The notes under the pieces: generated by a model
Told to the model about the DNA's origin: nothing
The model's input: only the letters and a program-made list of their open reading frames with translations
Databases searched by the model: none
Shown: piece after piece, positions 1 to 11,116 of the stretch
Numbering within the stretch: the first letter of the stretch is position 1
Layout: each line of letters opens with the position of its first letter
Origin: Gymnothorax reevesii
Taxonomy: Eukaryota > Chordata > Actinopteri > Anguilliformes > Muraenidae
Length of the DNA: 64,000 nucleotides
NCBI GenBank assembly: GCA_029721435.1
Contig: CM056583.1
Span: 53,485,620 to 53,549,619, forward strand
Direction of reading: 5' to 3'
Made by a program: the position numbers and the translations under genes

Positions 1-545
1 TGATGGTCTCCGCGTCTCGTCTCGAGTCATTATTGTTTTACCCGGTCCTCGTGTAATTGTTTATTAATCCCATGTGTTTCTGTTTCAGTCTGTGATTGCA
101 TTCCGAGTCCCCGCCTCCTCTCGTGATCATAAATGTGGGAGCTTTGGACGCGATTGTCAGACAGATCCTCCGTATTGTACTACATGTTGAAGTCTCAGCT
201 CCTCGTGCGTTCTGAGTGTCTCCCGTGTATGGTTCCCGAGTCTTTCTGTTTGCTGCGCTTTAGTCTTGTCTGCCCTGTGTACAAGTCTCCCAGTGTGTCC
301 GTCAGTTTAGTTAGGTTCAGTTTTTGTTTTCTTAGCTTATCCTCTCTTGCCTTTGGCAGTGTACTTTAGTTTTCCCAGTTGTTCAGTGCTTGTGCACAAT
401 GTTTTGTTTCTGGCGTGTCTGCCATTTCTCCCTTAGTGTTTTGTGTTTTAATAACCACTTCTGGATCCTGCAACTGGTGTTCCTCTGACCTCTTCTTACA
501 CAAAGATCTTAGTCCAGGTACAAAAGGAAGCACAGCGAGCAGGAC
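1..545 (+). mobile_element. LTR-like remnant cut by the window edge
   Basis: A long pyrimidine-rich stretch with many TGTCT and CTCGT words and no long open frame. Near its right end it has a TTTTAATAA sequence that could act as a poly(A) signal, followed by T/C-rich sequence. This composition resembles the U3-R-U5 regions of the gypsy LTRs elsewhere in this window. The left end lies outside the window and no target duplication could be assigned. It could also be an unrelated low-complexity repeat. Confidence 0.35.
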
Positions 546-559
546 TGACACAAAATAAA

Positions 560-891
560 GGGAAAATCTCGGCTACCGAGGTAACAAGACAAGGCACCAG
601 ACGTTGCATAGAAAGACAGAAATAACTAGAGAAAGATTCCCCTGCTAACTAGCACGTTCCTCTTTGCAAGTAATTCCTCACACAATTCTCTAGCTAGAGA
701 CCTTACCGGCGAAAGTGCAAAGTAACACTGACTCTCCTGCAAAGACGGCGAGGCGGAACCGGGGTTAAAATAGAGTCCGGGCGCCGCCCACAATTAATGC
801 CAGCTGGCCAAAGAATTCGACTGTGGGCAAAACGATATGGTCCAGGACGAGAGAAAGAAAGAAAGCTCGCCAGTCTCCTAAAACCATGACA
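560..891 (-). mobile_element. solo LTR-like copy, same family as 35018-35400
   Basis: The stretch from about 640 to 891 aligns by eye with 35139-35400: shared words include CTAGAGACCTTACCGG, TTAATGCCAGCTGGCC and a terminal CCATGACA. Read on the minus strand it begins TGTCATGG, the same LTR start as the better-preserved copy. The far end is too diverged to place and I found no convincing target duplication. An old solo LTR is the simplest reading. Confidence 0.55.
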
Positions 892-3800
892 GTACGTGGC
901 CCTGTACTAAAACCTATATGTTTATAAAGGTTCTTTCCATGTGGGGTAAAGCCAACACATGGAGATCAACAGTGATTCCCTGAGTTCAGAATTGAGATAT
1001 TTTCATTGCCACCATTGTCTCCTTTCCTTAACTGAAAATACTTGGGGCGAGCTGAAGAGGTGATTCCATTAACTTGGAGGAAGGATCAATGTTGATCAAT
1101 GTTGCATACATTTAGAGAAAAATATTTGTTTCACAATAATACTTTATTCTTCCATTCATTGTACTGAATATTAACCATTTTGGTTAATATTCTGAATTAG
1201 ATATCAAGAGGAAATGAAAGGTAATAATATATAACCACTTTTGCTTGTATTTACAAAGGGTGCCAATATTAATGAAGGGCATTGTGTGTGTTAACCACAA
1301 AATATCAAAACAAAAGTGCACTGCAATCGTGCAAATTTGAAATTAATTCATGAGAATATTTCTTCAAATCATATTTCATTCCAAAGGCATTTGCTTGTGT
1401 TTGGCCTTATTTGATCTGCAATGTTTGTACCATTTAAGCCATTAGCCCAAATGAGTAAATTCAGCACATCATTTTGCACTCAAGTTCTCACTAACATCTG
1501 ACATGTTTACAAAGCAGGTCAGTTTTTATTTGCTTGCATGAAGTTATCCACTAGACCCTGTAAATGGGCCCTGTTTTTGATCGACCAAATTCTGGCAAGC
1601 CCAGGCAGTTGGCAGGCAACTTTGTTTGCCTTGATTTTAAACAGTGAGCTCAATGGCCTGGTAAATGTGAATACCATAGACATTCTTCTGCCAAGTATGT
1701 TTTTTATCATTAGACGATTGGCAGGAAACTTTGCAATGAGCAGAAAAAAACCCTCAGTCATCCGGTTTTAATGTCTTCAATCCATCTGGAGATTGGATAG
1801 GTGGTATTCTCTTCCTCTCATCATGTTTTTGTATCTTTTCTCCGCTGTTCTCCTGTCCCCTTTTGTAAAAATATATTCCAAAAAAGGCTGTAAAAGCTGT
1901 CTGAATCACAGAGGGAAACAACCTGCCATGGTATTGTATAATTTGAAATGGAAAAGGGAAAAAAATAATTCTACATTTACTGTTACACTACACGCTGGAA
2001 GTTTGGAAGCAAGGCCAATACAGGTAAAACATTTAAAGCAACTTCAAGTTTCTGTCACAATGCCTTTCTTAAAAACCAGTTTGAAATCTATGGATTTTGG
2101 GATGTATTTACTGCATGATTAGACTTCTCTTTCATTGATATGCACCATTTTCTTCCATTTACTTTTTGGTACTGTATACATTGAGGTTACCAGACCACTG
2201 TTGATTAATGTTAACAAAGGAAAGGAGGGCCTTAATTTTTGGGTTGAGAAGGTTTGCAAAAGACACAGAATCAGTGAAAAAGTAAAAAACAAATCACAGT
2301 TTGCATTATTCACTTTATGTCATGTGTCATAGCCCACTGGATGCCAATGGCAATCCGGCAGGCACTAGGACCATGGGCCTAGTAATATGAGCCTGATAAT
2401 TTGATTGAAAATGTATTCTGATAAGTGACTCTTTATACTATAATAATCATGTTTATTTTGTTGCAAAGTATTCCAATGAAACTGTAATCTTTTTTTGTAC
2501 AAATTTGATCTTGCTTCCAAATCTTTGGCCAGTAGTGTATATATCCTCTCCATGAGATTGTTGCTTACTTTCACCAGATATTGCTAGGCCTGTGTTTAGC
2601 TTCTCCCATTTCTTTATAACAGACTCCCCTCTGTCACCCTGCCTGACATAATAAATACTAAAAAAAAATCTATGTATATATATGAATTTGAAAAGGCTAT
2701 TCAGGGTGGTGGACAATTAGAATTTAAAAGGCAGAATTAATGTTGTGAAAATGATTTTGCTGAGTTTAAGTCAAGGCCACCTCTCAGAATGATTACACTA
2801 TTCCAGTAATGCTCTTCTCACTTTGATTGTATGGATGTGCTCGGCAAATTCCATTCTTCTTTGATGGCCTACTTAGTGAATGATGTAAATTGCATTTGCA
2901 TCATCGCTGCATTTAAATTAGCCATCATACATGTGTGTGGTTACTCGTAGCATGAAAAAACGGACAATCATAGCTTTGTGTCCAGTTTTTCACTCAGATA
3001 CGTCCTACGACCTACTGAACTTGAAGTAGAAAGCCAGGGAGAGGCAAAATATCAGCCACCTCTAGAGACAGTTGAGAAGTTAAGAGTGATGCAGTGCAGC
3101 AGCAGGCAAAGGCATTTTTGCTGCATAAGTAGAGCGAGGCTTAAAAAGCCCACCTCATTGAGGGGTGGAGTGATAGCATGAAAATGGGGAGAGAGTGAGA
3201 GTGAAGATGCCTGAAGTTTTCTGACTGAATTACATCCTCAAGCAATACTCCATTTCTCTGATGCACAAATACATTTATCATTACTCTTTACAAAGCACTT
3301 CAAAATGAAATAAATCAACAAATAATTGTATTGATATGTAAGTCCAAAGCAGGGACAGATGCTGACCAAATCTTGGCCTCAGTTCGAAAAACATGTACAG
3401 ATCGGCCCTATTTTGAATAGCTCGCCACCCCCTAACCCCCCACCCCCAAAAAAATTTCCTAGCATTACAGCTTAATTTCCTCAGTTTTTCACAATGTCAA
3501 AAAGTTCTATTTTGTGGGCTGTGCACTGAAACACAAGGCATCTGCTGTTGAAATGGAAGTAATTCTTTGTAAATGGCACATCTCATTTTAAACTTCACTC
3601 AGAATAGCCTCGTACTGGCTTTCAGAGGGGGGATAAAATTCTTTATTTAATGTTAGTATTATGACTCGCAGATGTCTTGCCTTAGTGTGGGTTTTCAGTG
3701 TTTTACCTGTAATCAAAGTAGCAGATGGATCTGCTGATGAGTGAAAGGTGAACAGATGTCTCTATAATCAACAATAAGTGTGTCTGGCAGTTAACAATGT

Positions 3801-4254
3801 TGCAGTCCTTTTCCCTATCATGTCAGTCTTTTTGAATTTGAATATTGCTTCACAGAACAGCTTCATACATTCACGGGGCCATCTGTATAACAAAATAGTC
3901 AATACATGGTAATATTTTTGACAATTATACAATAATGGTGGCAACACTGACCAAGGGTATTCGCTCTAAGTTTGGGAGGAGTTCAGTGAACAAGTTGAAA
4001 AATTCAGAATTTACTCTTTTTTCAGAGAAGATACCCACTTCAATTAATCTGAAGATATGACTTTTGATCTGATGCGCAATTCTATGCCCTCATATGATGT
4101 GCCTCTGCAAATTCTATCTGAAAGAGAAGGCCCTCCGGTTTTCACCATTCAAACTAAATGTATCATTCACAATGAATACTTTTGACATCATATCACCTGC
4201 AAATACCCCAACAGTTCTAGTGATAAAGCTAGTAATATTCATTGATGTAATCTT
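892..4254. other. no gene recognised (downstream flank)
   Basis: AT-rich single-copy-looking DNA. Short open frames here lack recognisable motifs and I call none of them. About 2880-2935 contains an octamer-like ATTTGCATC and several TAAT/ATTA cores in otherwise high-complexity sequence, which could be a regulatory element. No repeat was recognised with confidence. Confidence 0.4.
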
Positions 4255-4745
4255 TCTGTTATTTGTTTCAGTGTTTGTGTTTCTATTTTATAGATTTTGA
4301 TTTGTAGGATTATTGTCCAGTTTAGTTCATTTTTTCCTTTCTTTTGCTGTTGTCTCTCTCTCTCACTCCCTGCTCTGTGCCTGATTGCTGCTTGTTCCTC
4401 CATTTGTGACCAAACCCTGCTTTTATGCCCTCCTGCCTCTAAACCTCCATGCTCACCTGCTTTGTGGTCCCATAATTGGTTCCCTTAGTTTCGTATTTTT
4501 TTGTACTCATTTTAGTTTGTTATTCATTGCTTTGCCCATTTAATTTAATTTCCTTTTTTCCATGCTTTTGGTCTCCCTTGTACTTCTTGTGTATTTGTTC
4601 TCCCCATGTCCCGTAACCCCTTTTTTCTGTCATACTGCCTTTTGTAAGCATTCACATTTAATCAGTTTATTGTTTCTTTTAATAAACACTGGTGGTAGTA
4701 TTTTCTATCTGGTACCCGCACATGATTCCCCTCCCGTCGTCCCCT
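4255..4745 (+). mobile_element. LTR-like remnant
   Basis: T/C-rich sequence whose texture resembles the gypsy-type LTRs in this window. It carries an AATAAA at the expected distance from its right end (TTTTAATAAACACTGG). Ends are not clear and no target duplication was found, so it is either an old solo LTR fragment or a simple pyrimidine-rich region. Confidence 0.35.
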
Positions 4746-5891
4746 TTGCCAAAAGATTAACCCTACAAAACCTATGGACCCATATATTGGCCCATCAAAT
4801 TCAGCTGCTGTATTCAAACCTGTGAGCCCTCAGGTCTATTTTAATTCGTTGTGGAGATCCCAAGGTTCCATTAATCCCAATTATATCTTGGTAAATGAAT
4901 GGGAAAGGTGTTTAACATGATATACAAGATCAAGATATTTTCCATTTAAAGGAATGCTATGGCCATGAAAATATATCACATATCTGGTTTGAATATTTCT
5001 CTTGAATATTTAGGTGTGAATATGTATGTATGAGATTGTCCAACAATATGGAAAAAATGCCTTTTCTGACTTTGAACCTATGTAAGGGAAAGCTTAAGTG
5101 AAAAGTTAGTCTAAAAGATTACACTTTTTAATAAAGTAATGATAACTTTAGTTATTTAGTTATTTATTGGCATGGTATGCTTACCATCAGCACCACTGGA
5201 TGTGTTGAACAATGAACATGCGTACATAATCGTTTTTACATTCCTATATAAGGCATCAATAAATGTAAGTCAGTGGAAAAAGTTTCTTGGGGGAACATAT
5301 TCAGTTAAGTCGTGGAAAGAGGGAACTGACCTTGTAATGCTCAGTGTGGCCTAAGACTGGGAAACAAGCCCACCCTTTACCAGGGGAAGTAGACAAGAAT
5401 ATTTATCTATTTGAAATTATTCTCATTTATGCAGGTTTTGTGTTGCAGTCACCATAGCAGAGGTTTCAATTAAATTAAAATTGAAAGAGCCCACTTCCTA
5501 TATCAGAACCATTCCGTGTTACACTTTCGTCCACACCTTTACATCTCTCTCAGAAATCAGAATACGCAAAATCACAGAGAACATATTTCTAAACTTATCT
5601 CTCAGCTACTCTCATATTTCTATTATTTCGGACTTAAGAAACCTATGCAGCAGTTTATTAAAAATTGAAGCCGAAGTACAACTGACCAAAAGTCTTTTTG
5701 TTTCTTTTTTCTGCTTTGGTTTGGGAGACATGAGAGACAAGACCTAGAATTTGATTCTGACCTCCGTGTATCTTTCATATTGATCCAGCTCCCTTCTACA
5801 GTCAGGTAAACACTGGACTTAGTGTTGTGCCCCATAAAACAGGCTTGAGTCACTTCATATTTTGGAATCTTAGGATGTGGTTTAACAAACC
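4746..5891. other. no gene recognised
   Basis: AT-rich sequence between an LTR-like remnant and a MITE. Open frames are short and show no family motif. Confidence 0.4.
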
Positions 5892-5895
5892 TTAA

Positions 5896-6225
5896 CCCTA
5901 GAACACTATTGCTAAAATCAGTAACACCATCACTAACGCCGGGTGATTTTTCCCGATATAGTAAAATACCCAATAAAAAGTACTTGTCATAAAAATATGA
6001 CAATACATGACAAATTAGAGTAGTGTTCTTTTATTTTCAACTGTGCCATGTCTAACAAAATGAAAAAAGTACCCTGAGGTAAACAAAACACCCATGCCTT
6101 CAAAGATGTCAAAGACAATGCCGAAGCTGCCCTGGGACCCATAACACTCAGACAAACGCAACATAATGAAAATCACGTAAACACATTTGCTCGGGTGAAA
6201 ATCACCCGGCGATAGTGTTCTAGGG
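5896..6225. mobile_element. piggyBac-like MITE with TTAA duplication
   Basis: A 330-bp element bounded by inverted CCCTAGAACACTAT ends and flanked on both sides by TTAA (5892-5895 and 6226-6229), the target site used by piggyBac-superfamily transposases. Subterminal GCCGGGTGATTTT sequences are also inverted copies of each other. It has no transposase coding capacity and must have been moved in trans. Confidence 0.8.
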
Positions 6226-6230
6226 TTAAA

Positions 6231-6623
6231 TGAGGGAAGGGGAAGTGTTATGGTGGACTCCCGTGTAAGAGTCAAAGGCACTGACCACATTGCCAAAGAG
6301 CCAGGCTCATTGGCAAGGTAGCCTGGGCGCGTATTTATTAGGAGGCATTTCTACTGACAGGACCCTTCACATCTCTCCCCCTCTTTCAGGAGCGTGTCCT
6401 CATGCTCCATGCTTTACACATGCTGCCATCCATTAGGATCCCCCAGATCCAGCCAATTACCCCAGAATGTGGCAGGCTGAAGAAAGGCCTGGGCGAGGAA
6501 TTGAACCCCGACTACTGGGTAAGAGTCAAACTTGCTGACCAAGAGCCAGGCTCATTGGCAAGGTAGCCTGGATGTGTATTTATTAGGAGGCATTTCTTCT
6601 GACAGGACGCTTCAACTGTCACA
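6231..6623 (-). mobile_element. miniature LTR element (TRIM-like), copy 1, diverged
   Basis: Organised as LTR (about 6231-6371), 96-bp internal segment (6372-6467) and LTR (6468-6623). It matches the better copy at 55231-55660 across its length, including an internal segment of identical length. On the minus strand the internal segment ends in a purine tract (AAAGAGGGGGAGAGA) directly before the 3' LTR. The tRNA-like part is retained, although its box A region is shortened in the 6468-6623 LTR. The left LTR is degraded or truncated where it meets the MITE ending at 6225. It has no coding capacity. Confidence 0.65.
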
Positions 6624-7168
6624 TTTAGTATACACTTTGAATATAAACATACATTTGTAATGCCAAAGTGGAATGCAAACTATTGATAATTTGAGTAGCC
6701 ATGGTTTACATGAGTATTTCTTAAGCCTTGGGTGAACATCAACATGTCACATGGAATATAACATAGCTGTGACCGATGGAATACTTGTAGCATGGTGCAC
6801 TGCCAAATATGATAATGGCCACATTGGGATGAGTGTATTGATATGGCTTGGACTGACAATCGGCTGTCTCTGAAAACTCCATGATATAGCGCGGTCAAGA
6901 TGTACTTCACTCGGTTCTACTTTGGTTTGTCACCTATGCAGTGTATGCAAAGCAATTGCACTAGAAATAAAAAAAAAATTAAAAGTTATTAGCACCCCTC
7001 ATTTGCCATCCTTAAATAGCCTTTAGACTGATCAACTTTCGTGAAAAGATATTGCCAGTTTAGATATATTTGACACATTTTTTGTGGGGGGTGGAGGGAA
7101 TATGTGTGATATCTGAAGGAGGAGATCAGTTGAATTAATTATATCAAAATAAATTGAGAATATCCTAT
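6624..7168. other. no gene recognised
   Basis: AT-rich sequence with no recognised repeat or coding feature. Confidence 0.4.
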
Positions 7169-7273
7169 GGGCATTTTCATATCACACCGTGTATCAGCCC
7201 GAGATCGCAGTATCAGCCTGAGAGCTTTAGCTACTGGTCGAGGGTTGATACAAGGTGTGATATGAAAATGCCC
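7169..7273. repeat. 105-bp palindromic element
   Basis: Perfect 20-bp inverted repeats bound it (GGGCATTTTCATATCACACC at 7169-7188, its complement at 7254-7273). Inside are GTATCAGCC words in both orientations, and more such words follow to about 7400. It is probably a small foldback MITE or part of a larger one. No target duplication could be assigned. Confidence 0.6.
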
Positions 7274-7486
7274 GTATCTTGTTCTATTTATCATAAACTC
7301 TGATATGGGAATTTGCCTGTGGGCCGATACGGCCGGGTGAGACAGGATTTAGCCCGCGGGCTGATACAGCCTCGTGCCTTGTGCTTGTATCACCGGTACA
7401 GATTCCCAGTATTTATTATAAAGTATCTGATAAAAGTGCATAGCGTTCTTATATGCTTGGACTTAACTTATGGATTATCAACCATA

Positions 7487-7660
7487 GGGCAGCACGGTGG
7501 TGCAGTACGTTGTGCTGTTGCCTCACTGAAACGGGATTGTGTGCTCAAATCTGGCCTGGACTTCTTCTGTGTGGAGTTTGTATGTTCTGTAGAGTTCACA
7601 TGGGTTTCCTATGCGTACTCCTGTTTCCTCTCACAACAACATACGCACATTTTGTTTTCA
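7487..7660 (+). mobile_element. L2-tail / SINE-like fragment
   Basis: It begins GGGCAGCACGGTGGTGCAGT and continues with diverged words typical of the abundant fish repeat sharing an L2-type LINE 3' region (TGTGTGGAGTTTGTATGTTCT, GGGTTTCC). It is degraded and lacks a clear end. The copy at 49394-49635 contains the complementary right-hand part of the same consensus. Confidence 0.65.
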
Positions 7661-8054
7661 GAGACCATTGCAGTTTATTTCACTCATTGTAATTTATATA
7701 AACCTCAACCTTTTTGGAAAAAATGTAAGTAAACGGTCATAAACTGTAGATTGTCATAAACTAAAACTAGGCTACTTTTAGAATTGGAAATAGCAAAATA
7801 ACAAACAACCACGGTGTAATTATTTTAAGTGTAACTGTTTTCAAGCACCTTAACTGTGTAATTATGTTCAGTGTAACAGGTTTATTTTTTTTAATATACA
7901 ACAACATTGCTATTTATGCATTTTCCGGACACCAACAGAAACTTACTTGCATACAGCCAATCAGCAACCTTGTGCGGACCGCTGAAGGAGTGTCTCGAGA
8001 CAGTTACATTTTCCTCTCTTCACTGGCCTCGCACTTTTAAGTTAAAATACGTTA
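7661..8054. other. no gene recognised
   Basis: AT-rich DNA. It may belong to the same large degraded element as the inverted repeat and hAT-like end to its right, but no boundary was found. Confidence 0.3.
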
Positions 8055-8446
8055 ACCGAGATCGCGTCAGCTTATTCTAGAAAATATGAATGCTCTGCAC
8101 AGATGATTTTTGTCCAGCCTAGCTGGGAACATTAAAAATGATTGGCACGTTTGGAAACGGCCACAGTTATTTTCCAATTAAGGACACGAAAATTTAATAA
8201 TGCAAAATCTCTTTTAAAGTATAAAATCATTAGGCTGTATCACACTCCTCTGCCTGAGTATAGCCGTCTACTTAAAATTATGTTTCTATGATGCAGAAAG
8301 ACAGCGAAGTACGAAAAAAAATTCATGAACACCACTTGCCGAACCTGCCGATATGATTGTAACGTTCAGTTGGTGGGCTAGATAAAAATAATCTGTCGGC
8401 ATACAGAGCATTCATATTATCGAGAGTAAGATGACGCAATCTCGGT
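8055..8446. repeat. long imperfect inverted repeat
   Basis: The left arm starts AACCGAGATCGCGTCA and runs through ATGAATGCTCTG. The right arm contains the reverse complement (CAGAGCATTCAT through TGACGCAATCTCGGTT). The similarity continues inward over CAGAT-ATTTTT-TC-AGCC, so each arm is about 80-100 bp. It is a foldback-type repeat; whether it is an independent MITE or internal structure of a hAT-like element ending at 8814 is unclear. Confidence 0.55.
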
Positions 8447-8734
8447 TATTTCTGCTTTGTTTTCATCGGATTTTGTTCGGTGTCACTTACCATTTTATTA
8501 TCAATATGCCAGATCAGTGCAGGATAAAAAGCGGCGAGTTGGGTATCGCGAGACTACATTACCGGCTTCAAATATTTGAACAACTACATTCATAAATTAT
8601 TTATGAAAATGGCAGGCTAGATGAATGATTTGGCGAACAGTTATGTTGAGAGTAAGGCGGGCATTTACGATGTAATCGCAGAATTCTGGGCAGCGAATGG
8701 ACTGTATGCAAATGATTTTCTGTTGGTGTCCGGA

Positions 8735-8814
8735 ACTCCCACACCCCGCGCCCCCCCTGCAATTGCTCTGCGCCCCCCCTAGGGGGCGCGCCCCCCACTT
8801 TGGGAACCACTGCC
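8735..8814. mobile_element. hAT-like terminal sequence
   Basis: GC-rich run of C tracts ending in ACTTTGGGAACCACTG, which on the minus strand reads CAGTGGTTCCCAAAGT, the typical end of vertebrate hAT (Charlie-like) elements. The partner end and an 8-bp target duplication were not found, so only one end is called. Confidence 0.5.
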
Positions 8815-9337
8815 CTATAGTATGAGTGAAAGATGTTAGCCCTGCAATAGTTTGGCTGTTCAGAATATGTCCCTGCCTTTCGCCCATAGTTGGCTGGGAT
8901 AGGCCTTTGTTCTCTCATGACACTGACCAGGAAGATGCAGCTTTGATGAGGGATTATGAACAGTTTTGTTTATTGTGGTCATGTATATGGACATTGACAA
9001 TTCTAAAAACACTATTATTTTAGCAGCCTTCCTCAGCATATTGGACCTGAAATCAAATGATGAATATGACCTCATAGTGCAGCCCCTAGCTTTCATTTCA
9101 GGGTGATTACACTACAATAGGGTGTCTGGGGTTGAAATTACAGAACTTTCAGGGACTGAAGGTAGGTGGAAAAATTAGCTGTTTACAGCTACTCCTTTAT
9201 TTTGCCATTCCCAGAATTATTTAGCTTACAATCAAGCAGATAAAGATGTAGTTACATGTGAAGTATTTGCATTTTGGAGTCTGTATATTTTTAAATATTT
9301 AAAAGGTTAGGAACTGCTCTGTTTTCCTTCTCATAAT
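8815..9337. other. no gene recognised
   Basis: AT-rich sequence with no recognised coding or repeat feature. Confidence 0.4.
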
Positions 9338-9339
9338 TA

Positions 9340-9739
9340 CATCCCCATTTCCAGAAAAGTTGGGACACTGTGTAAAATGTAAAAAAAAACAGAATGCAAT
9401 GATTTTCAAATCATTTGAACCTTATATTTATTTGAAAATAGTACAAGGTCAATAAACCAGATTTTGAAACTGAGATTTATTATGGTTTTTTTGAAAAATA
9501 TCTGCTCATTTTGAATTTGATGCCAGCAACATGTTTAAAAAGGTTTTCACGGAGGCATGTTTACCACTGTGTTGCATCAAGACGTCTTCAATCAACACTT
9601 TGTAAGTATTTGGGAACTTGGGAGACAAAATACTGTAGTTTTGAAAGCAAAATGTTTTCCCGTTCTTGCTTTATGTAACATTTCAGCTAGTCAATACAAG
9701 TATTTAACAAAGTGTCCCAATGTTTTTGGAATTGGGGTT
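9340..9739. mobile_element. non-autonomous Tc1/mariner MITE
   Basis: About 400 bp with inverted ends: CCCCATTTCCAGAAAAGTTG at the left and the complement of CCCCAATTCCAAAAACATTG at the right. The subterminal regions (GTAAAATGTAAAAAAAAACA; TTGAATTTGATGCCAGCAA) match the long TIRs of the elements at 19732-21320 and 48991-52255. It has no transposase and is likely an internally deleted relative. Confidence 0.75.
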
Positions 9740-10300
9740 ATAAAATGTGATCATGTATGGACAAGGCCAATGCCTTTGCCTCTGTCATCTATTAACTGTC
9801 AGATGGATTCTGAATTGTACTGGCCAGTGGTGGCTGCTTCAGCTGAAATTCAGAGACGCAAAACATCCCTTTCACTATGCGCACTATGATAGACCCATTC
9901 TCAGTAATTTCCCTTGAATTACTTGTTTTCTAATTAAAAGAATAATCCATCAGCTACTCAAAATTTGCTTTCCCAAATGGTTGAGTCTGATGTTAAACGG
10001 TTAAGCAAGCAAAGTCCTGATTAAGTAGTAAATTCATTTCAGTTGAATGTTTTATTCACCAAGTCCCTTAAAAAAAAAGAACCAAGAAGACATTTCTTGT
10101 CTTTCCTGAAGGCGGAGCACTGGTCACTCCTCAGTGTGTGATAGTGTTTTTCATGTAATATTCATAAAAGAAAAATGTTTCAAAAAGGTCACAGCTAATC
10201 AATAGTTTAAAGGGATGCTTTGAGCCTGCTTTGTTTACTGCTCATTAGCCGCCTTTGGTTTAGTGCTATTTAATATTTTCTATTCAGATTCAACCAAATG
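9740..10300. other. no gene recognised
   Basis: AT-rich DNA between two Tc1-type repeats. No feature recognised. Confidence 0.4.
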
Positions 10301-10690
10301 CTTCATTGGATGGCACTACACAGTGCAGATGGACAATGACCTGGAGTCAATTGAGAAAGCCGTCCAAGACTTTGAGGCAAAGATGTGGAATGTTCTACAG
10401 CGGCCAAGTCAAACACCTGACCTGAATCTAACGGAGCACATTTCAGTTGCTGAAGGCAAAAGACCAAGAGCAAGCAGGACCTGAAGGCAGCAGGCGTATA
10501 TGCCAGAGCATCACCAGTAAAGAAACTCAGTGTATGTTGAGGTATATGAGATTCGAAGGACATTCAACCAGGCAGTGAAAATTGCAAGTGAATTGATGAT
10601 TGTTTCAATGTTAATTGTTTTTGAGTCTGTAAAATTCAAATGGGTTCATAAAGTATTATTTTTGAGAGCCAATAAGAGTAAACCTCTTGC
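10300..10690 (+). pseudogene. Tc1-like transposase relic (3' part)
   Basis: The translation of about 10330-10480 contains VQMDNDLESIEK and WNVLQRPSQTPDLNLTEH, degraded forms of the DNDPKH and SPDLNPIEH blocks that carry the second and third acidic residues of Tc1 DDE/D transposases. Downstream sequence keeps the order of a Tc1 C-terminus but is interrupted by stops. Neither TIR was found with confidence. It is a dead fragment. Confidence 0.65.
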
Positions 10691-11068
10691 TTTTACTGCC
10701 TCTTTTCAGATTTTTTTTTTTTAATAGTCAACTACATTATTTTCACATGTGCCAGAAATGGGGCATACACTCTTTAGTGTAAGTTTAATTTTCGAAGCAT
10801 AATTCCTTATACCTCAAAGAACAAAGAACAAAGGCAATTTAATTAAATTATTCAGGACTCTGATCCAGCCAATTCTTGACTCCTTTGGCTGAATTTCATT
10901 CCCGCCATTCCCAAGAGAGCAGTGTTTTTGTGAATTAAACTGAAGATAAATGCATTAAAAACACCACAATATATGTTTAAATTGCATAAAGTTTTACATC
11001 TCAGTAACAAATTTAATCCTTCCTACTAGATAAGAACTTCCATAAATTCCTGCTTTTTTAAGCTCAAA

Positions 11069-11069
<1 letters not shown>

Positions 11070-11113
<44 letters not shown>
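11070..11113. repeat. (TA)n microsatellite
   Basis: About 22 uninterrupted TA dinucleotides. It lies where the left TIR of the following Tc1 relic would be expected and probably grew at or replaced that end. Confidence 0.95.

Positions 11114-11116
<3 letters not shown>

Noticed and set aside
5623..6003. 126-codon minus-strand open frame
   Set aside because: It runs across the border of the TTAA-flanked MITE and is not a conserved unit.
7487..8814. One hAT element spanning from the L2 tail to the hAT-like end
   Set aside because: No matching left end and no 8-bp duplication were found, so the parts are listed separately.
8597..8918. Overlapping minus-strand frames of about 100 codons
   Set aside because: They read through a GC-rich hAT-like terminal repeat.
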